Below are positions 34,673 to 43,820 of a stretch of DNA of 64,000 nt, one piece after another. The stretch covers positions 1-64,000 of the forward strand of contig NZ_JAFHAP010000002.1 of NCBI RefSeq assembly GCF_016938855.1, given 5' to 3'. The stretch comes from Polycladomyces zharkentensis. Its GTDB lineage: Bacteria > Bacillota > Bacilli > Thermoactinomycetales > JIR-001. The notes below the pieces were generated by a model. That model had not been told where the DNA came from, searched no databases, and was given only the letters and a program-made list of their open reading frames with translations. Position 1 is the stretch's first letter, and each line of letters starts with the position of its first letter. The translations under genes and the position numbers were made by a program.

Positions 34673-36078
34673 ATAATCACCACCCTTCTCCGCGTCTCTT
34701 TGGCAAACATTTTCCCCGGATTCAGCAGTCCGTCGGGGTCAAATGCCTTTTTGATCCCTTTCATCACCTCAATCCCGGATTTCCCCACTTTCCACTCCAA
34801 GAACGGCGCCTTGGCCAGTCCCACCCCGTGTTCACCGGTGATCGTCCCGCCCAGGCGGATCGCCGCATCAAAAATCTCCTCAAACGCTTTTTCCACCCGT
34901 TCGATTTCTTCCCGGTCCCGTGCATCAGTCATACAAGTGGGATGGAGGTTGCCGTCACCTGCATGACCGAACGTGCAGATTTGCAGTCCGTACTTTTCCT
35001 TGATCCGGTTGATCTGTTCCACCATCGGCGCGATTGCGGCCCGCGGAACGGTAGCGTCCTCCAGGATGGTGGTTGGCCGTAACCGGGCGAGCGCGGACAA
35101 GGCACTCCTTCGCGCTGACATCAACTGCGCCTCTTCTTCCCGCGACTGCGCTACCTGTACATGGGCCGCTTTGGCTTGGCGGCAAATCTCCGCGATCCGC
35201 TCAATATCCCGTTCCACAACCGATGTGGGACCGTCCTGTTCGATCAGCAGGATGGCGGCCATATCAGCCGGAAGCCCGATCTTGGCGTAATCTTCGATAA
35301 CGCGAATGGTCCCTTGGTCCAAAAATTCCAGCGTACACGGTATGATACGTTCGGCGATGATTTGCGATACCGTCCGCGCGGCTGCGTACAAATCGCTGAA
35401 ATGGGCCACCATCACGCGTCGGTCTTCGGGCAGAGGCAACAATTTCACTGTGGCCTCGGTGATGATCGCCAATGTGCCTTCGGAACCCACCAACAATTTG
35501 GTCAGATCGTAACCGGCCACATCCTTGGTCAACTTTCCCCCGGTTCGCAAAATGTCTCCCGACGGCAACACCGCCTCCAGACCGATCACGTAATCCTTGG
35601 TCGTACCGTATTTGAGCCCGCGCAAGCCACCGGCGCATTCCGCGATATTGCCGCCAAGCGTGGACACGTGCATACTGCCGGGATCAGGCGGGTAAAACAG
35701 CCCGATCCGTTCCACCGCTTCATGCAATTGTTTGGTGATCAACCCGGGTTGGAATGTGGCGGTCAGATTCTCCTGATCGATTTCGATGAGTCGGTTCATT
35801 TTGGTCATCACCATGACCAGTCCGCCTTCCACCGGCACGGTTCCCGCACTCAGATTACTGCCCGAGCCGCGACCGACAATGGGGATGCGGTAGCGGGAGG
35901 CGATTTTCATGATGGCCTGCACTTCTTCGGTACTCTCTGGAAATACCACCCCATCCGGCATCGCTTGGTACATCGGTGTGGCGTCATAGGAATACGCCAG
36001 ACGGGTCTCGGTATCATCCCGTACATCGTCCGGCCCCACCACTGCCTGCAATTCCCTTTTCACTTCAGTAGACAGCAT
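34669..36078 (-). CDS. glcD: Glycolate oxidase FAD-binding subunit
   Basis: A 469-residue FAD-linked oxidase of the vanillyl-alcohol-oxidase fold. The FAD/pyrophosphate loop is IVGRGSGSNLSAGTVPVEGG, with STLGGNIAECAGGLRGLKYG and the C-terminal GHAGDGNLHPTCMTDARD and GEHGVGLAK motifs. It oxidises glycolate (possibly D-lactate) to the 2-oxo acid. The ATG at 36078 has GAGGAGCGACGAG before it and is preferred to one 13 codons upstream. Operon glcD-glcF. Confidence 0.92.
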   Translation of the reverse strand: MLSTEVKRELQAVVGPDDVRDDTETRLAYSYDATPMYQAMPDGVVFPESTEEVQAIMKIASRYRIPIVGRGSGSNLSAGTVPVEGGLVMVMTKMNRLIEIDQENLTATFQPGLITKQLHEAVERIGLFYPPDPGSMHVSTLGGNIAECAGGLRGLKYGTTKDYVIGLEAVLPSGDILRTGGKLTKDVAGYDLTKLLVGSEGTLAIITEATVKLLPLPEDRRVMVAHFSDLYAAARTVSQIIAERIIPCTLEFLDQGTIRVIEDYAKIGLPADMAAILLIEQDGPTSVVERDIERIAEICRQAKAAHVQVAQSREEEAQLMSARRSALSALARLRPTTILEDATVPRAAIAPMVEQINRIKEKYGLQICTFGHAGDGNLHPTCMTDARDREEIERVEKAFEEIFDAAIRLGGTITGEHGVGLAKAPFLEWKVGKSGIEVMKGIKKAFDPDGLLNPGKMFAKETRRRVVIM

Positions 36079-36289
36079 CTCGTCGCTCCTCTTCTCCTTC
36101 CGATATGGGTAAACCATTGATTATTGATGGATTGTTACCTATATTTTAATATATTTGTTCATCCCGTTACTGTCTGATCGGCAGATCCAGCCTTCAAGAA
36201 TGACTTTTCATTTCATTTTCACTGGTAAGAGTTGAAAGAAAGATAGTATCATAGAAAAGTAGCACTTATCCATGGAAAGGAGAAAACGG

Positions 36290-37219
36290 ATGAAAGCCAA
36301 GTGGCGTACACTCCTGTCGCTCACACTGGTTGTGGTTCTGCTTACGGGATGCGGTTCCATCGTCAACAATCTGACCCAAGTCGCCGCTGTGAAACAGCAA
36401 CCGAAAAAACTGACGATGGAAGAAGTGCTGTCCAAAGCGGAACAGCATTTGAACCAAAACGGCGCCCGGTACCAAATCTCCACCTACTTCAATATGCATA
36501 TGAAATTGCCGAAAGCCGTACATGAGGAATATGGTCAAGCTTCCAGCACATTCAAATTTCAGGGCAACACCGACATGAGCAATAATCCCCGGGCTTTTTA
36601 CGCGGAAGGAACCCTTTACTCCAAAAGCATTGAAGGATTTAACGAAGAAAAAGACGAAAAGTCCGCCAAATGGTATGATGACGGACAACGCGTCTATGGC
36701 AGTGATGACGGGGATGATTGGCAAACAGCGGATATTTCCAACAACCCGTTTCGGGCAGTATTGCCTCATCCCGCATTTCCATTTCACAAACTGGATGATT
36801 TATCCGGGCAATTGGCTGTATGGAAAAAAAGCAAAACGATCCAAATGACTGAAACGGATCAAGCCTACGTCATAGAGCTGAAATTGGATGAAAATGCCGA
36901 TATGACCGCACAAAATACGTATCTGAGCGACTTGAAGCCGTATATCGACAAATGGAAGGAAGAAATCGGCGAAGACGCGAAAGAACAACAGCTGAAAAGT
37001 CTGACCCAAAAAATCACCATCGACAAAAACACGTTCGTCCCCAAGGAAATGACATACGAATTGCAGGCCGTATTGCCTTTGGAAGCGGACAACGGGGTCA
37101 AGGCCAAAATCAATTTCGTTCACCGGTTTGAGGCCACCTGGAAAGGCAAACATCCCGAAAAAATCCAGGTGCCGGATGACGTGAAAAACAACGCCGAAGA
37201 AGTAACGGATAACTGGTGA
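36290..37219 (+). CDS. Lipoprotein, DUF6612/LppX-like
   Basis: A 309-residue exported lipoprotein. Signal LLSLTLVVVLLTGC (lipobox LTGC, Cys ~20). The mature domain follows the pattern of bacterial LolA/LppX-like 'half-barrel' proteins: EEVLSKAEQHLNQNGARYQI near the start and alternating strands to the end, with ITIDKNTFVPKEMTYELQAV near the C-terminus. It probably carries or senses a lipid or protects the envelope; unproven. The ATG at 36290 follows AAAGGAG. Single gene. Confidence 0.75.
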   Translation: MKAKWRTLLSLTLVVVLLTGCGSIVNNLTQVAAVKQQPKKLTMEEVLSKAEQHLNQNGARYQISTYFNMHMKLPKAVHEEYGQASSTFKFQGNTDMSNNPRAFYAEGTLYSKSIEGFNEEKDEKSAKWYDDGQRVYGSDDGDDWQTADISNNPFRAVLPHPAFPFHKLDDLSGQLAVWKKSKTIQMTETDQAYVIELKLDENADMTAQNTYLSDLKPYIDKWKEEIGEDAKEQQLKSLTQKITIDKNTFVPKEMTYELQAVLPLEADNGVKAKINFVHRFEATWKGKHPEKIQVPDDVKNNAEEVTDNW

Positions 37220-37336
37220 TGATGACAGACAACGGGGACGTGTCTGCCCGATTCACCACACTCGGGTGCGCCTTTTCCAGCCAACAGCGGGAAGAAACGG
37301 CCACCTGACACGACACATAAAAAAGGGGTGGTATTT

Positions 37337-37723
37337 ATGGCGGTGCGCAAAATCGAACATGTGGGAGTCATGGTGAAGGACCTGGAGAGATCCATCGCAT
37401 TTTACCGTGAAGTGATCGGACTGGAACTCATTTCGACATTAACCCATACGAACGAATCCTTGAAACTGGCTTTCCTGGGTTTCCCGGAAGCGAAGGAAAC
37501 CCAGGTGGAGCTGATTCAAGGCTACAATGACCAACTGCCGCGGGAGGGAAAAGTCCACCATCTCGCGTTTACGGTAGGCGATATCCAAAAGGAATGGGAC
37601 AGACTGAAACAGTTGAACATTTCCTTCATTGATAATGAGATTGTCACGTTGCCCAACGGCAGTAAATATTTCTTCTTTTATGGACCGGACGGAGAATGGA
37701 TCGAATTCTTTGAACCCGCCTGA
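37337..37723 (+). CDS. VOC-family (glyoxalase/epimerase-like) protein
   Basis: A 128-residue vicinal-oxygen-chelate protein with two beta-alpha-beta-beta-beta modules. Candidate metal ligands: His in KIEHVGVMVKDLERS, Glu in TQVELIQGYN, His in KVHHLAFTVGDIQ and Glu in GEWIEFFEPA, the standard H-E-H-E set. Substrate cannot be told (lactoylglutathione, methylmalonyl-CoA or a bacillithiol adduct are all possible). ATG 37337 after AAAGGGGTGG. Confidence 0.88.
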   Translation: MAVRKIEHVGVMVKDLERSIAFYREVIGLELISTLTHTNESLKLAFLGFPEAKETQVELIQGYNDQLPREGKVHHLAFTVGDIQKEWDRLKQLNISFIDNEIVTLPNGSKYFFFYGPDGEWIEFFEPA

Positions 37724-38122
37724 TCTGGTCCGTTTCCCCTGTTTTGCCAGGGTGTGACCCGGTTCATCCGTTTTCCTTGGTCTGGCCGGTTCCCCCTTTT
37801 TACTTCCATCACAAGCCATTGTCCGTGAAAAACGGCGATCTTTCATTCGGAACGGCTCATCACCGGGCGCGCCCCGGAACGCATTTGATGATCGACGATT
37901 CTGCTCGCTTCACCTGCGCTCTCTCGAATAGCAGATCGGGCCACCTGGAACCGGGGAGCGCAGGGAGCGGGCCACGCTGCTCAACGGAAATGGCCCGTGA
38001 ATCCATCCGCGCTTTCCGATATCGGTGCTCATCAGGCTCAGGTCATCGCTCGCATGGGGAAACATGCCTGATCGAATCACCGGACACCCCCTAGCAAAGC
38101 TCAAAAAATCCGCACTGACCAC
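37724..38122. other. Intergenic region containing a dispersed repeat
   Basis: About 400 bp between the convergent VOC and peptide-binding-protein genes. Most of 37915-38065 is an inverted copy of the repeat also seen at 47975 and 61881; otherwise empty. Confidence 0.5.
37915..38065 (-). repeat. Dispersed intergenic repeat, copy C
   Basis: On the minus strand it reads GCGAGCGATGACCTGAGCCT ... GTTGAGC ... CCTGCGCTCCCCGGTTCCA. It shares these blocks with the copies at 47975-48105 and 61881-62020. Confidence 0.55.
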
Positions 38123-39763
38123 TTATTTGTTCTCACTTTTCCCTTCAATAAAAGCTTCCTTCAACGTCAAATCCGCGCCAAACGGGTGGCGAACCACATT
38201 TTTCACCCATTTTCGCTGAATGAAGGCTTCAGACTGAAAATCGAGCGGACTGATGGGGGCATCTTCCAATAATTTTTTTTCCGCCTGCAAGTAGAAACCG
38301 ATCCGCTTCTCTTCATCCGCGGTGCTTGCAGCCTGTTTCAACCACCGATCATATTCGGGAGCGGACCATTTACCGGGGTTGCACGGTCCTTCCGAAGAAA
38401 ATGCCACCAGCACGCCTCCCGGGTCGCGATATCCTGAACGCCATTCATTGATCGCAATGTCAAATTCTCCGCGATCCAACTGTTGGGGATAACGGCGAAG
38501 CGGCTTGGGATCGATTTTGACTTCCACCCCCAGGTTGCGGCGGAACTGATTTTGCAAAAACAACGCCACTTGTTTGTCTGTGTCCGGAACCGTCATCACC
38601 ACTTCCTCGGGAAAACGCTCAAGATGCAGATCATCCATCCCTTTTTTCAACCACGCTTGAGCTTGCCGGGGATCGAATCGGTGGATTTCCGGCCGTTTTT
38701 CGGCTATTTCTCCGGATCGTTCGTTGAAGGGAAAGATGGAGGGAGGGATGACGGAGCCGGCCGGCATTGAACCGTCATTCAACAGGTGATCAGTCAATGC
38801 CTCCCGGTCGATCGCATAGCTGAAAGCTTTTCGAATGTAGGGATTGCGAAACAGTGGCTTTTGCAGGTTGAACTGGAGGAATTGTACGCTGGCGGTGGGT
38901 TGCTCCTTCCAATCGGGACTTTTCTTGTACAGATCGGCATAGACTTGATCCACCCGGGCCGTATCGGTTTGATATGTATGATAAAGTTGAATTCCTTCGG
39001 CCGTATCGCGTACAACGGCGGTCCTGACCGTTTCCAAAAACACCTCCCCCTTGTCCCAGTATTGCTCGTTCCGAGTGAGTATGATGCTTTTCCCCTGCTC
39101 CCAGCCGGAAATGCGGAACGGACCGTCATATACCATCTCCGCCGTGTTTTTTCCGTAACTTTTTCCCAATCGCTTCACGATGTCCGCCCGTTGCGGCAAA
39201 TAAGCCGACGTCGTTGTCAGCTCCAAAAAATACGGGATCGGACGGGTCAGCGTAACACGAAGCGTTTGCTCATCGACCACCCGAATCCCCACCTGCTTCC
39301 AACCGATCCGGCCGCGATGGTAATCTTGCGCCCCTTGGATGGGAAAAAACAGATACGCCGACCGCGAGCGGATTTGGGGATGGAGTACCCGTTTCCATGC
39401 GTAGGCGAAATCATCGGCCCGAACCGGCTCTCCGTCACTCCAACGTGCTTCCCTGAGATGAAATGTGTACACGCGCTTGTCCGCACTCACTTCCACCTGC
39501 TGGGCGATGGCGGGTTCCGGTTTACTGTCTTTACCCAGCCGCATCAATCCCTCCATCACATTGTTGAGCAAGTTGACGGAATTCGGGTCGACCGCGACGG
39601 CACTGTCCAATGTCGCAGGCTCTTCGCTGACGGTCAAATTCAACACCTGCTTTTCCGAACGAATCCGGTTCTGCGAGGAAACCTGGGGCAGAAGGCTGTC
39701 ACAAGCACTCAATATCAAACTCAATGCGGTCAATATCGCAGCCATGCACAAGGGCTTCCTCAT
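38123..39763 (-). CDS. Oligopeptide ABC transporter substrate-binding lipoprotein (OppA/DppE type)
   Basis: A 546-residue family-5 binding protein. Lipoprotein signal LTALSLILSAC (Cys ~21). Landmarks: EEPATLDSAVAVDPNSVNLL, GLMRLGKDSKPEPAIAQQVE, ADDFAYAWKRVLHPQIRS, NPYIRKAFSYAIDREALTDH. It captures peptides outside the membrane. No permease or ATPase gene adjoins it, so it probably docks with an Opp/App transporter encoded elsewhere or acts in signalling. Monocistronic. Confidence 0.93.
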   Translation of the reverse strand: MRKPLCMAAILTALSLILSACDSLLPQVSSQNRIRSEKQVLNLTVSEEPATLDSAVAVDPNSVNLLNNVMEGLMRLGKDSKPEPAIAQQVEVSADKRVYTFHLREARWSDGEPVRADDFAYAWKRVLHPQIRSRSAYLFFPIQGAQDYHRGRIGWKQVGIRVVDEQTLRVTLTRPIPYFLELTTTSAYLPQRADIVKRLGKSYGKNTAEMVYDGPFRISGWEQGKSIILTRNEQYWDKGEVFLETVRTAVVRDTAEGIQLYHTYQTDTARVDQVYADLYKKSPDWKEQPTASVQFLQFNLQKPLFRNPYIRKAFSYAIDREALTDHLLNDGSMPAGSVIPPSIFPFNERSGEIAEKRPEIHRFDPRQAQAWLKKGMDDLHLERFPEEVVMTVPDTDKQVALFLQNQFRRNLGVEVKIDPKPLRRYPQQLDRGEFDIAINEWRSGYRDPGGVLVAFSSEGPCNPGKWSAPEYDRWLKQAASTADEEKRIGFYLQAEKKLLEDAPISPLDFQSEAFIQRKWVKNVVRHPFGADLTLKEAFIEGKSENK

Positions 39764-40113
39764 CTCATTCCTCCCTGGTGTAATCCAATTTCTTCTTTTT
39801 TCATTTCCTCACTTTTCTTTCTGTTTATAACCTGACTTTTCCTTCCGTTTCATTCGGCGAATCCGGTCGAAAACAAAAGCAAATTGGGGCAAAATTCGTG
39901 TTCCTACATCGGCCTTCCATTCCATTCGATTCTTGCACGCTCATCCATAAAGAGGGATAACTTTGGAAGGACTACAAAAGAAGTTGGAGCAAATGATCAA
40001 CAATGGCCCCGATCCCTTATCAAGGCTTGGGCCAGGATATGACGAAAAATGGGTAAAGGGGAAGCATTCCGTATTGCGTTCATCCTCTTGATTCATGAAT
40101 AGGTTCCCCGATC
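39764..40113. other. Intergenic, nothing recognised
   Basis: About 350 bp upstream of the peptide-binding-protein gene; AT-rich near the gene (likely promoter), no supported ORF. Confidence 0.35.
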
Positions 40114-40157
40114 TAAAAAATGAGTGGGCGAAAACAACCGCGTTTCACCCACTCATT
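40114..40157 (-). terminator. Terminator downstream of the mrr fragment
   Basis: On the minus strand AATGAGTGGG/CCCACTCATT (10 bp, 40148-40157 with 40119-40128) is followed by TTTTTT. It fits the original mrr gene. Confidence 0.75.
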
Positions 40158-40258
40158 GACTAAATTCCGGGAAGCCATACGTTGTCCTTACAACGTCAAA
40201 AAGCGGAAAGAATGCCGTGGTTTCATCCACCCTACATGTTTAAAATGGTGGAAGTCAT

Positions 40259-40555
40259 TTAATCCTCCGTAAAATAATCCGTATCGATTCGCTTGATGAT
40301 ATACCTGGCATATTCGTTGACCCCAATATCATAATCCATAATATACTCAGCCAATTGTTCCCCGTCGATCAGCACAATCTTTCGGTCGATTCGGTTGACG
40401 TATTCCTTTGCTCCATCGGTAAAAGTGGAAGTAGTGATAAACACTCCTTTGTGAGCCCCCTGACCGATCAGACTACCTGTGAATTTTTGTATTTCCGGCC
40501 GGCCTACTGATCCGTTCCACCGTTTGGCTTGGATATAAATAGTGTCAAGACCCAA
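40259..40555 (-). pseudogene. mrr: C-terminal fragment of an Mrr-type restriction endonuclease
   Basis: 98 codons encoding the catalytic end of an Mrr-like type IV restriction enzyme (cutting modified DNA): GLDTIYIQAKRW contains the QxK catalytic motif, and IQKFTGSLIGQGAHKGVFIT is conserved. Intact Mrr is ~300 residues; the N-terminal DNA-binding winged-helix region and the first catalytic Asp are missing. Homology stops at about 40557, exactly where a divergent AT-rich HxlR gene begins, so a recombination event removed the 5' part. No ribosome binding site is evident for the ATG. Confidence 0.8.
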
Positions 40556-40557
40556 AA

Positions 40558-40926
40558 ATGCACCTTTTGGAAGGCTACGAAGACCAATGTAGAGCTTTGA
40601 CTACATTGGAAACAATTATTGGAAAATGGAAGGCAATTATCCTCTTGCATTTATTGAGAGGGGGAACTAAACGCTTCAGTGAATTACAAAAATTGATACC
40701 AGAAATAACAAAAAGAATGCTTACATTACAATTAAGAGACTTAGAGGAAGAGGATATTATTAAACGGGTGGTTTATCCACAAGTTCCTCCCAAGGTTGAA
40801 TATTCAATAACGGACCATGGTCGAACATTGGAGCCTATCTTAGAGGAGATGCATGATTGGGGAAATAAACATTTGGATCATATAAGAAATAAAAATGCAC
40901 AAGTACATGTTTCGGATGAAGTGTAA
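40558..40926 (+). CDS. HxlR-family transcriptional regulator
   Basis: A 122-residue winged-helix regulator: TLETIIGKWKAIILLHLLRG and RFSELQKLIPEITKRMLTLQ, then the wing and YSITDHGRTLEPILEEMHDW, all hallmarks of HxlR. The usual Cys for redox/aldehyde sensing near the N-terminus may be Cys11 (DQCRALTTLE). No Shine-Dalgarno precedes the ATG and the first residues abut the mrr breakpoint, so the true 5' end may be lost. AT-rich compared with flanks and bounded by an mrr fragment and a tnpB fragment: recently inserted. No obvious target gene adjoins it. Confidence 0.8.
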   Translation: MHLLEGYEDQCRALTTLETIIGKWKAIILLHLLRGGTKRFSELQKLIPEITKRMLTLQLRDLEEEDIIKRVVYPQVPPKVEYSITDHGRTLEPILEEMHDWGNKHLDHIRNKNAQVHVSDEV

Positions 40927-40929
40927 AAG

Positions 40930-41060
40930 TAATGCCAGCTGGATCGTTCCGCAACGATGCTTTAGTGCCAAATCAATGACATATCTGGCATACTTGTGAT
41001 TGGTCGTTTGACGGAAGTTGGCGATTTTTTCGCTAAGAACCTCACGTCGTTTGGGGACAG
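40930..41060 (-). pseudogene. tnpB: Internal fragment of a tnpB gene
   Basis: Minus-strand codons read SEKIANFRQTTNHKYARYVI followed by DLALKHRCGTIQL, the segment before the second RuvC motif of TnpB (which continues ExDL in intact proteins). It breaks off at ~40930, next to the HxlR stop, and upstream it merges into unrelated sequence. It is a relic of a third tnpB, distinct from the 5.8 kb fragment. Confidence 0.7.
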
Positions 41061-41240
41061 GCCTGGCCGATGGTGGATCAGGCTGGAGAACCGCCTGATG
41101 ACACTCGGCAGGATGATCAATCCACCGATCCGGAGGAGAACACATCAAGTTTATCACCATCTTTTCTATATTTATAAATAACATCTAGTATATGTTGTGG
41201 CAAATCTTTCACTTCGATCATACAACATCATCCTTTTGAG

Positions 41241-41267
41241 ACGGAGCTGCTGAACAGCCCCGTTTTT
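41241..41267 (+). terminator. Rho-independent terminator
   Basis: ACGGAGCTG/CAGCCCCGT (9 bp with one G-U) around CTGAA, followed by TTTTT. It would end plus-strand transcripts from the HxlR side. Confidence 0.7.
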
Positions 41268-41490
41268 ATCCAAATAAACCTCTTACGAATCTACCTACAC
41301 TAGAAGCAGCATTCTTCTTCACGCTGTTTGCAATAATTTTACCAATTTCTTTCACCTTTTTAACCCCTTTGGCAACACCTTTCTTGAAGTTGGCGGCATT
41401 CGCTTTATACGCACCTGCTGCCCACAACACCGTCTCTCCAACAAACATTACTGCACCTGCTGGAGGACAGGCCATTATCGATACCATCAT
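41266..41490 (-). CDS. Small cationic amphipathic peptide ORF, unknown
   Basis: A 74-codon frame: a hydrophobic N-terminal half (PPAGAVMFVGETVLWAAGAY) and a Lys-rich amphipathic C-terminal half (KKGVAKGVKKVKEIGKIIAN, then SVKKNAASSVGRFVRGLFG). The C-terminal part looks like a membrane-active peptide. The start region (ATG ATG at 41490) has no good ribosome binding site and an in-frame stop lies 15 bp upstream, so it could be the tail of a degraded larger toxin gene. AT-rich, in the scar region between mrr/HxlR/tnpB remnants and argS. No family recognised. Confidence 0.4.
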   Translation of the reverse strand: MMVSIMACPPAGAVMFVGETVLWAAGAYKANAANFKKGVAKGVKKVKEIGKIIANSVKKNAASSVGRFVRGLFG

Positions 41491-41598
41491 TATCTTGCAA
41501 AATCAAATCTTCATCAAATATATTTCTTTTTTCAACTTATCTCTACGAAACAAAAATGCGGGTGAAACAAGTCGTTTCACCCGCGCTGTAATCCATAT

Positions 41599-43266
41599 TT
41601 ACATTTTTTCCGGTGCTTCCACACCCACCAAAGCCAAACCGTTGCGGATCACTTGGGCCACGCCCGCAAACAGCGCCAGCCGTGCCCGCGTCAGCTCCGC
41701 ATCGTCGCCGATGACACGCTCGGCGTTATAGTAGCTGTGGAACTGGGTGGCCAATTCGTACAGGTAGCGCACCACGCGGTTGGGTGCCAGTTGTTCGGCC
41801 GCCATCGCGATTTCCGACGGGAAGTCGGCCAGCTTTTGCAGCAGGTCGAATTCCCGGTCATCCTGCAACCGTTTCAGTGATTCAAGATCCAGTTCCAACG
41901 GGATTCCCCGTTCCTTGGCTTGGCGGAACACACTGTTGATCCGGGCGTGCGCGTATTGCACGTAGTAGACCGGGTTGTCCGTCGACCGGGAAACGGCCAG
42001 GTCCATGTCGAAATCCATATGCGTGTCGGGACTGCGCATGCCGAAGAAGTACCGCGCCGCGTCCACGCCGACTTCATCCATCAGTTCTGCCAAGGTGACG
42101 GCTTTCCCGGTACGCTTGGACATTTTGACCAACTCGCCGCCCTGGTACAGCTTCACCATCTGAGTAACCACGACGGTCAACTTTTCCGGATCAAGGCCAA
42201 GCGCCGCCATCGCCGCTTTCATTCGCGGGATGTAGCCGTGGTGGTCGGCCCCCCAGATGTTGATCACTTTGTCGGCCCGTGCGTATTTGTTGCGGTGATA
42301 GGCGATGTCCGGTGTCAGGTAGGTATAGGAGCCGTCCTGTTTGATCAGCACCCGGTCCTTGTCGTCGCCGAATGCGGTCGATTTCAGCCACAGGGCACCG
42401 TCTTTTTCATAGGTGTACCCTTTTTCCTTCAGTTCGGCCAGTGTTTCCTCCACTGCTCCGGATTCGTACAGGGAGGTTTCACTGAACCATACATCCATCC
42501 GGACGCGGAAACGCTCCAAATCCTCCCGGATGCGGTCCAACAGCCGTTTCAATCCGTATTCTCGGAAAAACGCCAGCCGTTCTTCGCGCTCCATCGCGGC
42601 GTACCGTTCCCCGTCCCGCTCCACCAATTCCTTGGCGATCTCGATAATGTCTTGTCCCCTGTATCCGTCTTCGGGAATCTCCGCTTCCTGCCCCAAGGCC
42701 TGCAAGTAACGGGCTTCCAAAGACAATGCCAACATGCGAATCTGGTTGCCGGCGTCGTTGATGTAGTATTCCCGTGTCACCTCATACCCGGCAGCATCCA
42801 GGATATTGCACAGGGAATCGCCGACTGCAGCCCCCCGCGCATGTCCCAGGTGCAGGCTCCCCGTCGGGTTGGCGCTGACAAACTCCACGTTGACGCGTTG
42901 TCCCTGCCCCGCGTCGGTCCGGCCGTAAGCTTCCTTGGCTTGGTCAATTTCGACGAGCACCTGTGCCAAATAGGAGCGGTTGATGAAAAAGTTGATAAAG
43001 CCGGGGCCGGCCACCTGGATGTCACGAACATGCGCTTTTTCCCGATTGATGTGGTCGACGATTTGTGCAGCGATCTCGCGCGGGTTTTTCTTGGCCACCC
43101 GCGCCAATTGCATCGCGATGTTGGTTGCCAGATCCCCGTGTGACCGGTCGCGCGGCACTTCCAACATCACTTCAGGAATCTGTTCGGCCTGTGCGAGGCC
43201 CGCACCGATCACTGCTTGACGAATCTCCTCTTTCAGCGTATCTTTCATGCGTTGAAAAACATTCAT
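41599..43266 (-). CDS. argS: Arginyl-tRNA synthetase
   Basis: A 555-residue class I synthetase charging tRNA-Arg. HIGH motif as [18 protein letters not shown] loop as [13 protein letters not shown]-terminal tRNA-binding domain ([20 protein letters not shown]) and the DALR anticodon-binding domain at the C-terminus. The ATG at 43266 overlaps the ywiB stop (ATGA), giving translational coupling as in Bacillus ywiB-argS. Length normal. Confidence 0.97.
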   Translation of the reverse strand: MNVFQRMKDTLKEEIRQAVIGAGLAQAEQIPEVMLEVPRDRSHGDLATNIAMQLARVAKKNPREIAAQIVDHINREKAHVRDIQVAGPGFINFFINRSYLAQVLVEIDQAKEAYGRTDAGQGQRVNVEFVSANPTGSLHLGHARGAAVGDSLCNILDAAGYEVTREYYINDAGNQIRMLALSLEARYLQALGQEAEIPEDGYRGQDIIEIAKELVERDGERYAAMEREERLAFFREYGLKRLLDRIREDLERFRVRMDVWFSETSLYESGAVEETLAELKEKGYTYEKDGALWLKSTAFGDDKDRVLIKQDGSYTYLTPDIAYHRNKYARADKVINIWGADHHGYIPRMKAAMAALGLDPEKLTVVVTQMVKLYQGGELVKMSKRTGKAVTLAELMDEVGVDAARYFFGMRSPDTHMDFDMDLAVSRSTDNPVYYVQYAHARINSVFRQAKERGIPLELDLESLKRLQDDREFDLLQKLADFPSEIAMAAEQLAPNRVVRYLYELATQFHSYYNAERVIGDDAELTRARLALFAGVAQVIRNGLALVGVEAPEKM

Positions 43267-43691
43267 GGTTGCTCCGTACCCTCCGTCCACTCAATCTGGA
43301 GTTGATATTGTCCCATCTCTTCCTCTCCCATATGCAACCAGAAAGAGAAGAGAATCACCCCACCGTTGTCTCTTCTGTCGCGCCGATAATCCAGTGTCCT
43401 CACCCGCATTTCGCCTTCTCCCGCCGGAGTGTGGATAAGGCTGCCCGTTTCGTGTCCGGGGCGATAGGTTTGACGAAAAGCGATGGCTCCTTCGCGAATG
43501 ATGGTGACTTCGTTTTCTGTCGCTTTTACCACAGTGTGCACTTCATCCTTGGTCCCCCGGTTTTCCCAGTATCGCAACACCCATTGCCCGTCTCGATCCT
43601 CAAATTCTCCCACTTCGTTTTGCTCAATCTCGTCATTCCATTCGCCTTTTGACAAAATGGTGGATCGAATGCGCAAATGAACAGGGATCAC
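43263..43691 (-). CDS. ywiB: YwiB-family protein (DUF1934)
   Basis: A 142-residue small beta-barrel protein of the DUF1934/YwiB family: [20 protein letters not shown] at the start, [20 protein letters not shown] in the middle, [20 protein letters not shown] near the end. Always next to argS in Bacillales; function unknown. Its stop overlaps the argS start. Confidence 0.85.
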   Translation of the reverse strand: MIPVHLRIRSTILSKGEWNDEIEQNEVGEFEDRDGQWVLRYWENRGTKDEVHTVVKATENEVTIIREGAIAFRQTYRPGHETGSLIHTPAGEGEMRVRTLDYRRDRRDNGGVILFSFWLHMGEEEMGQYQLQIEWTEGTEQP

Positions 43692-43772
43692 GGCTTACGC
43701 CCCTTTCCCGATTGTTTGTATCTTACCACTAGAAATGGGAAATGCCAAACGGGTCCAATGCATATATGGAAC

Positions 43773-43800
43773 AAAGCTTCCTCCGTTTGGAAGGAAGCTT
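43773..43800. terminator. Hairpin between speB and ywiB
   Basis: AAGCTTCCT/AGGAAGCTT (9 bp) with a 9-nt loop; T-tract on the minus side is weak (CTTTGTT). Possible terminator of speE-speB. Confidence 0.45.
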
Positions 43801-43820
43801 GGATGATCGACAAACATGGC

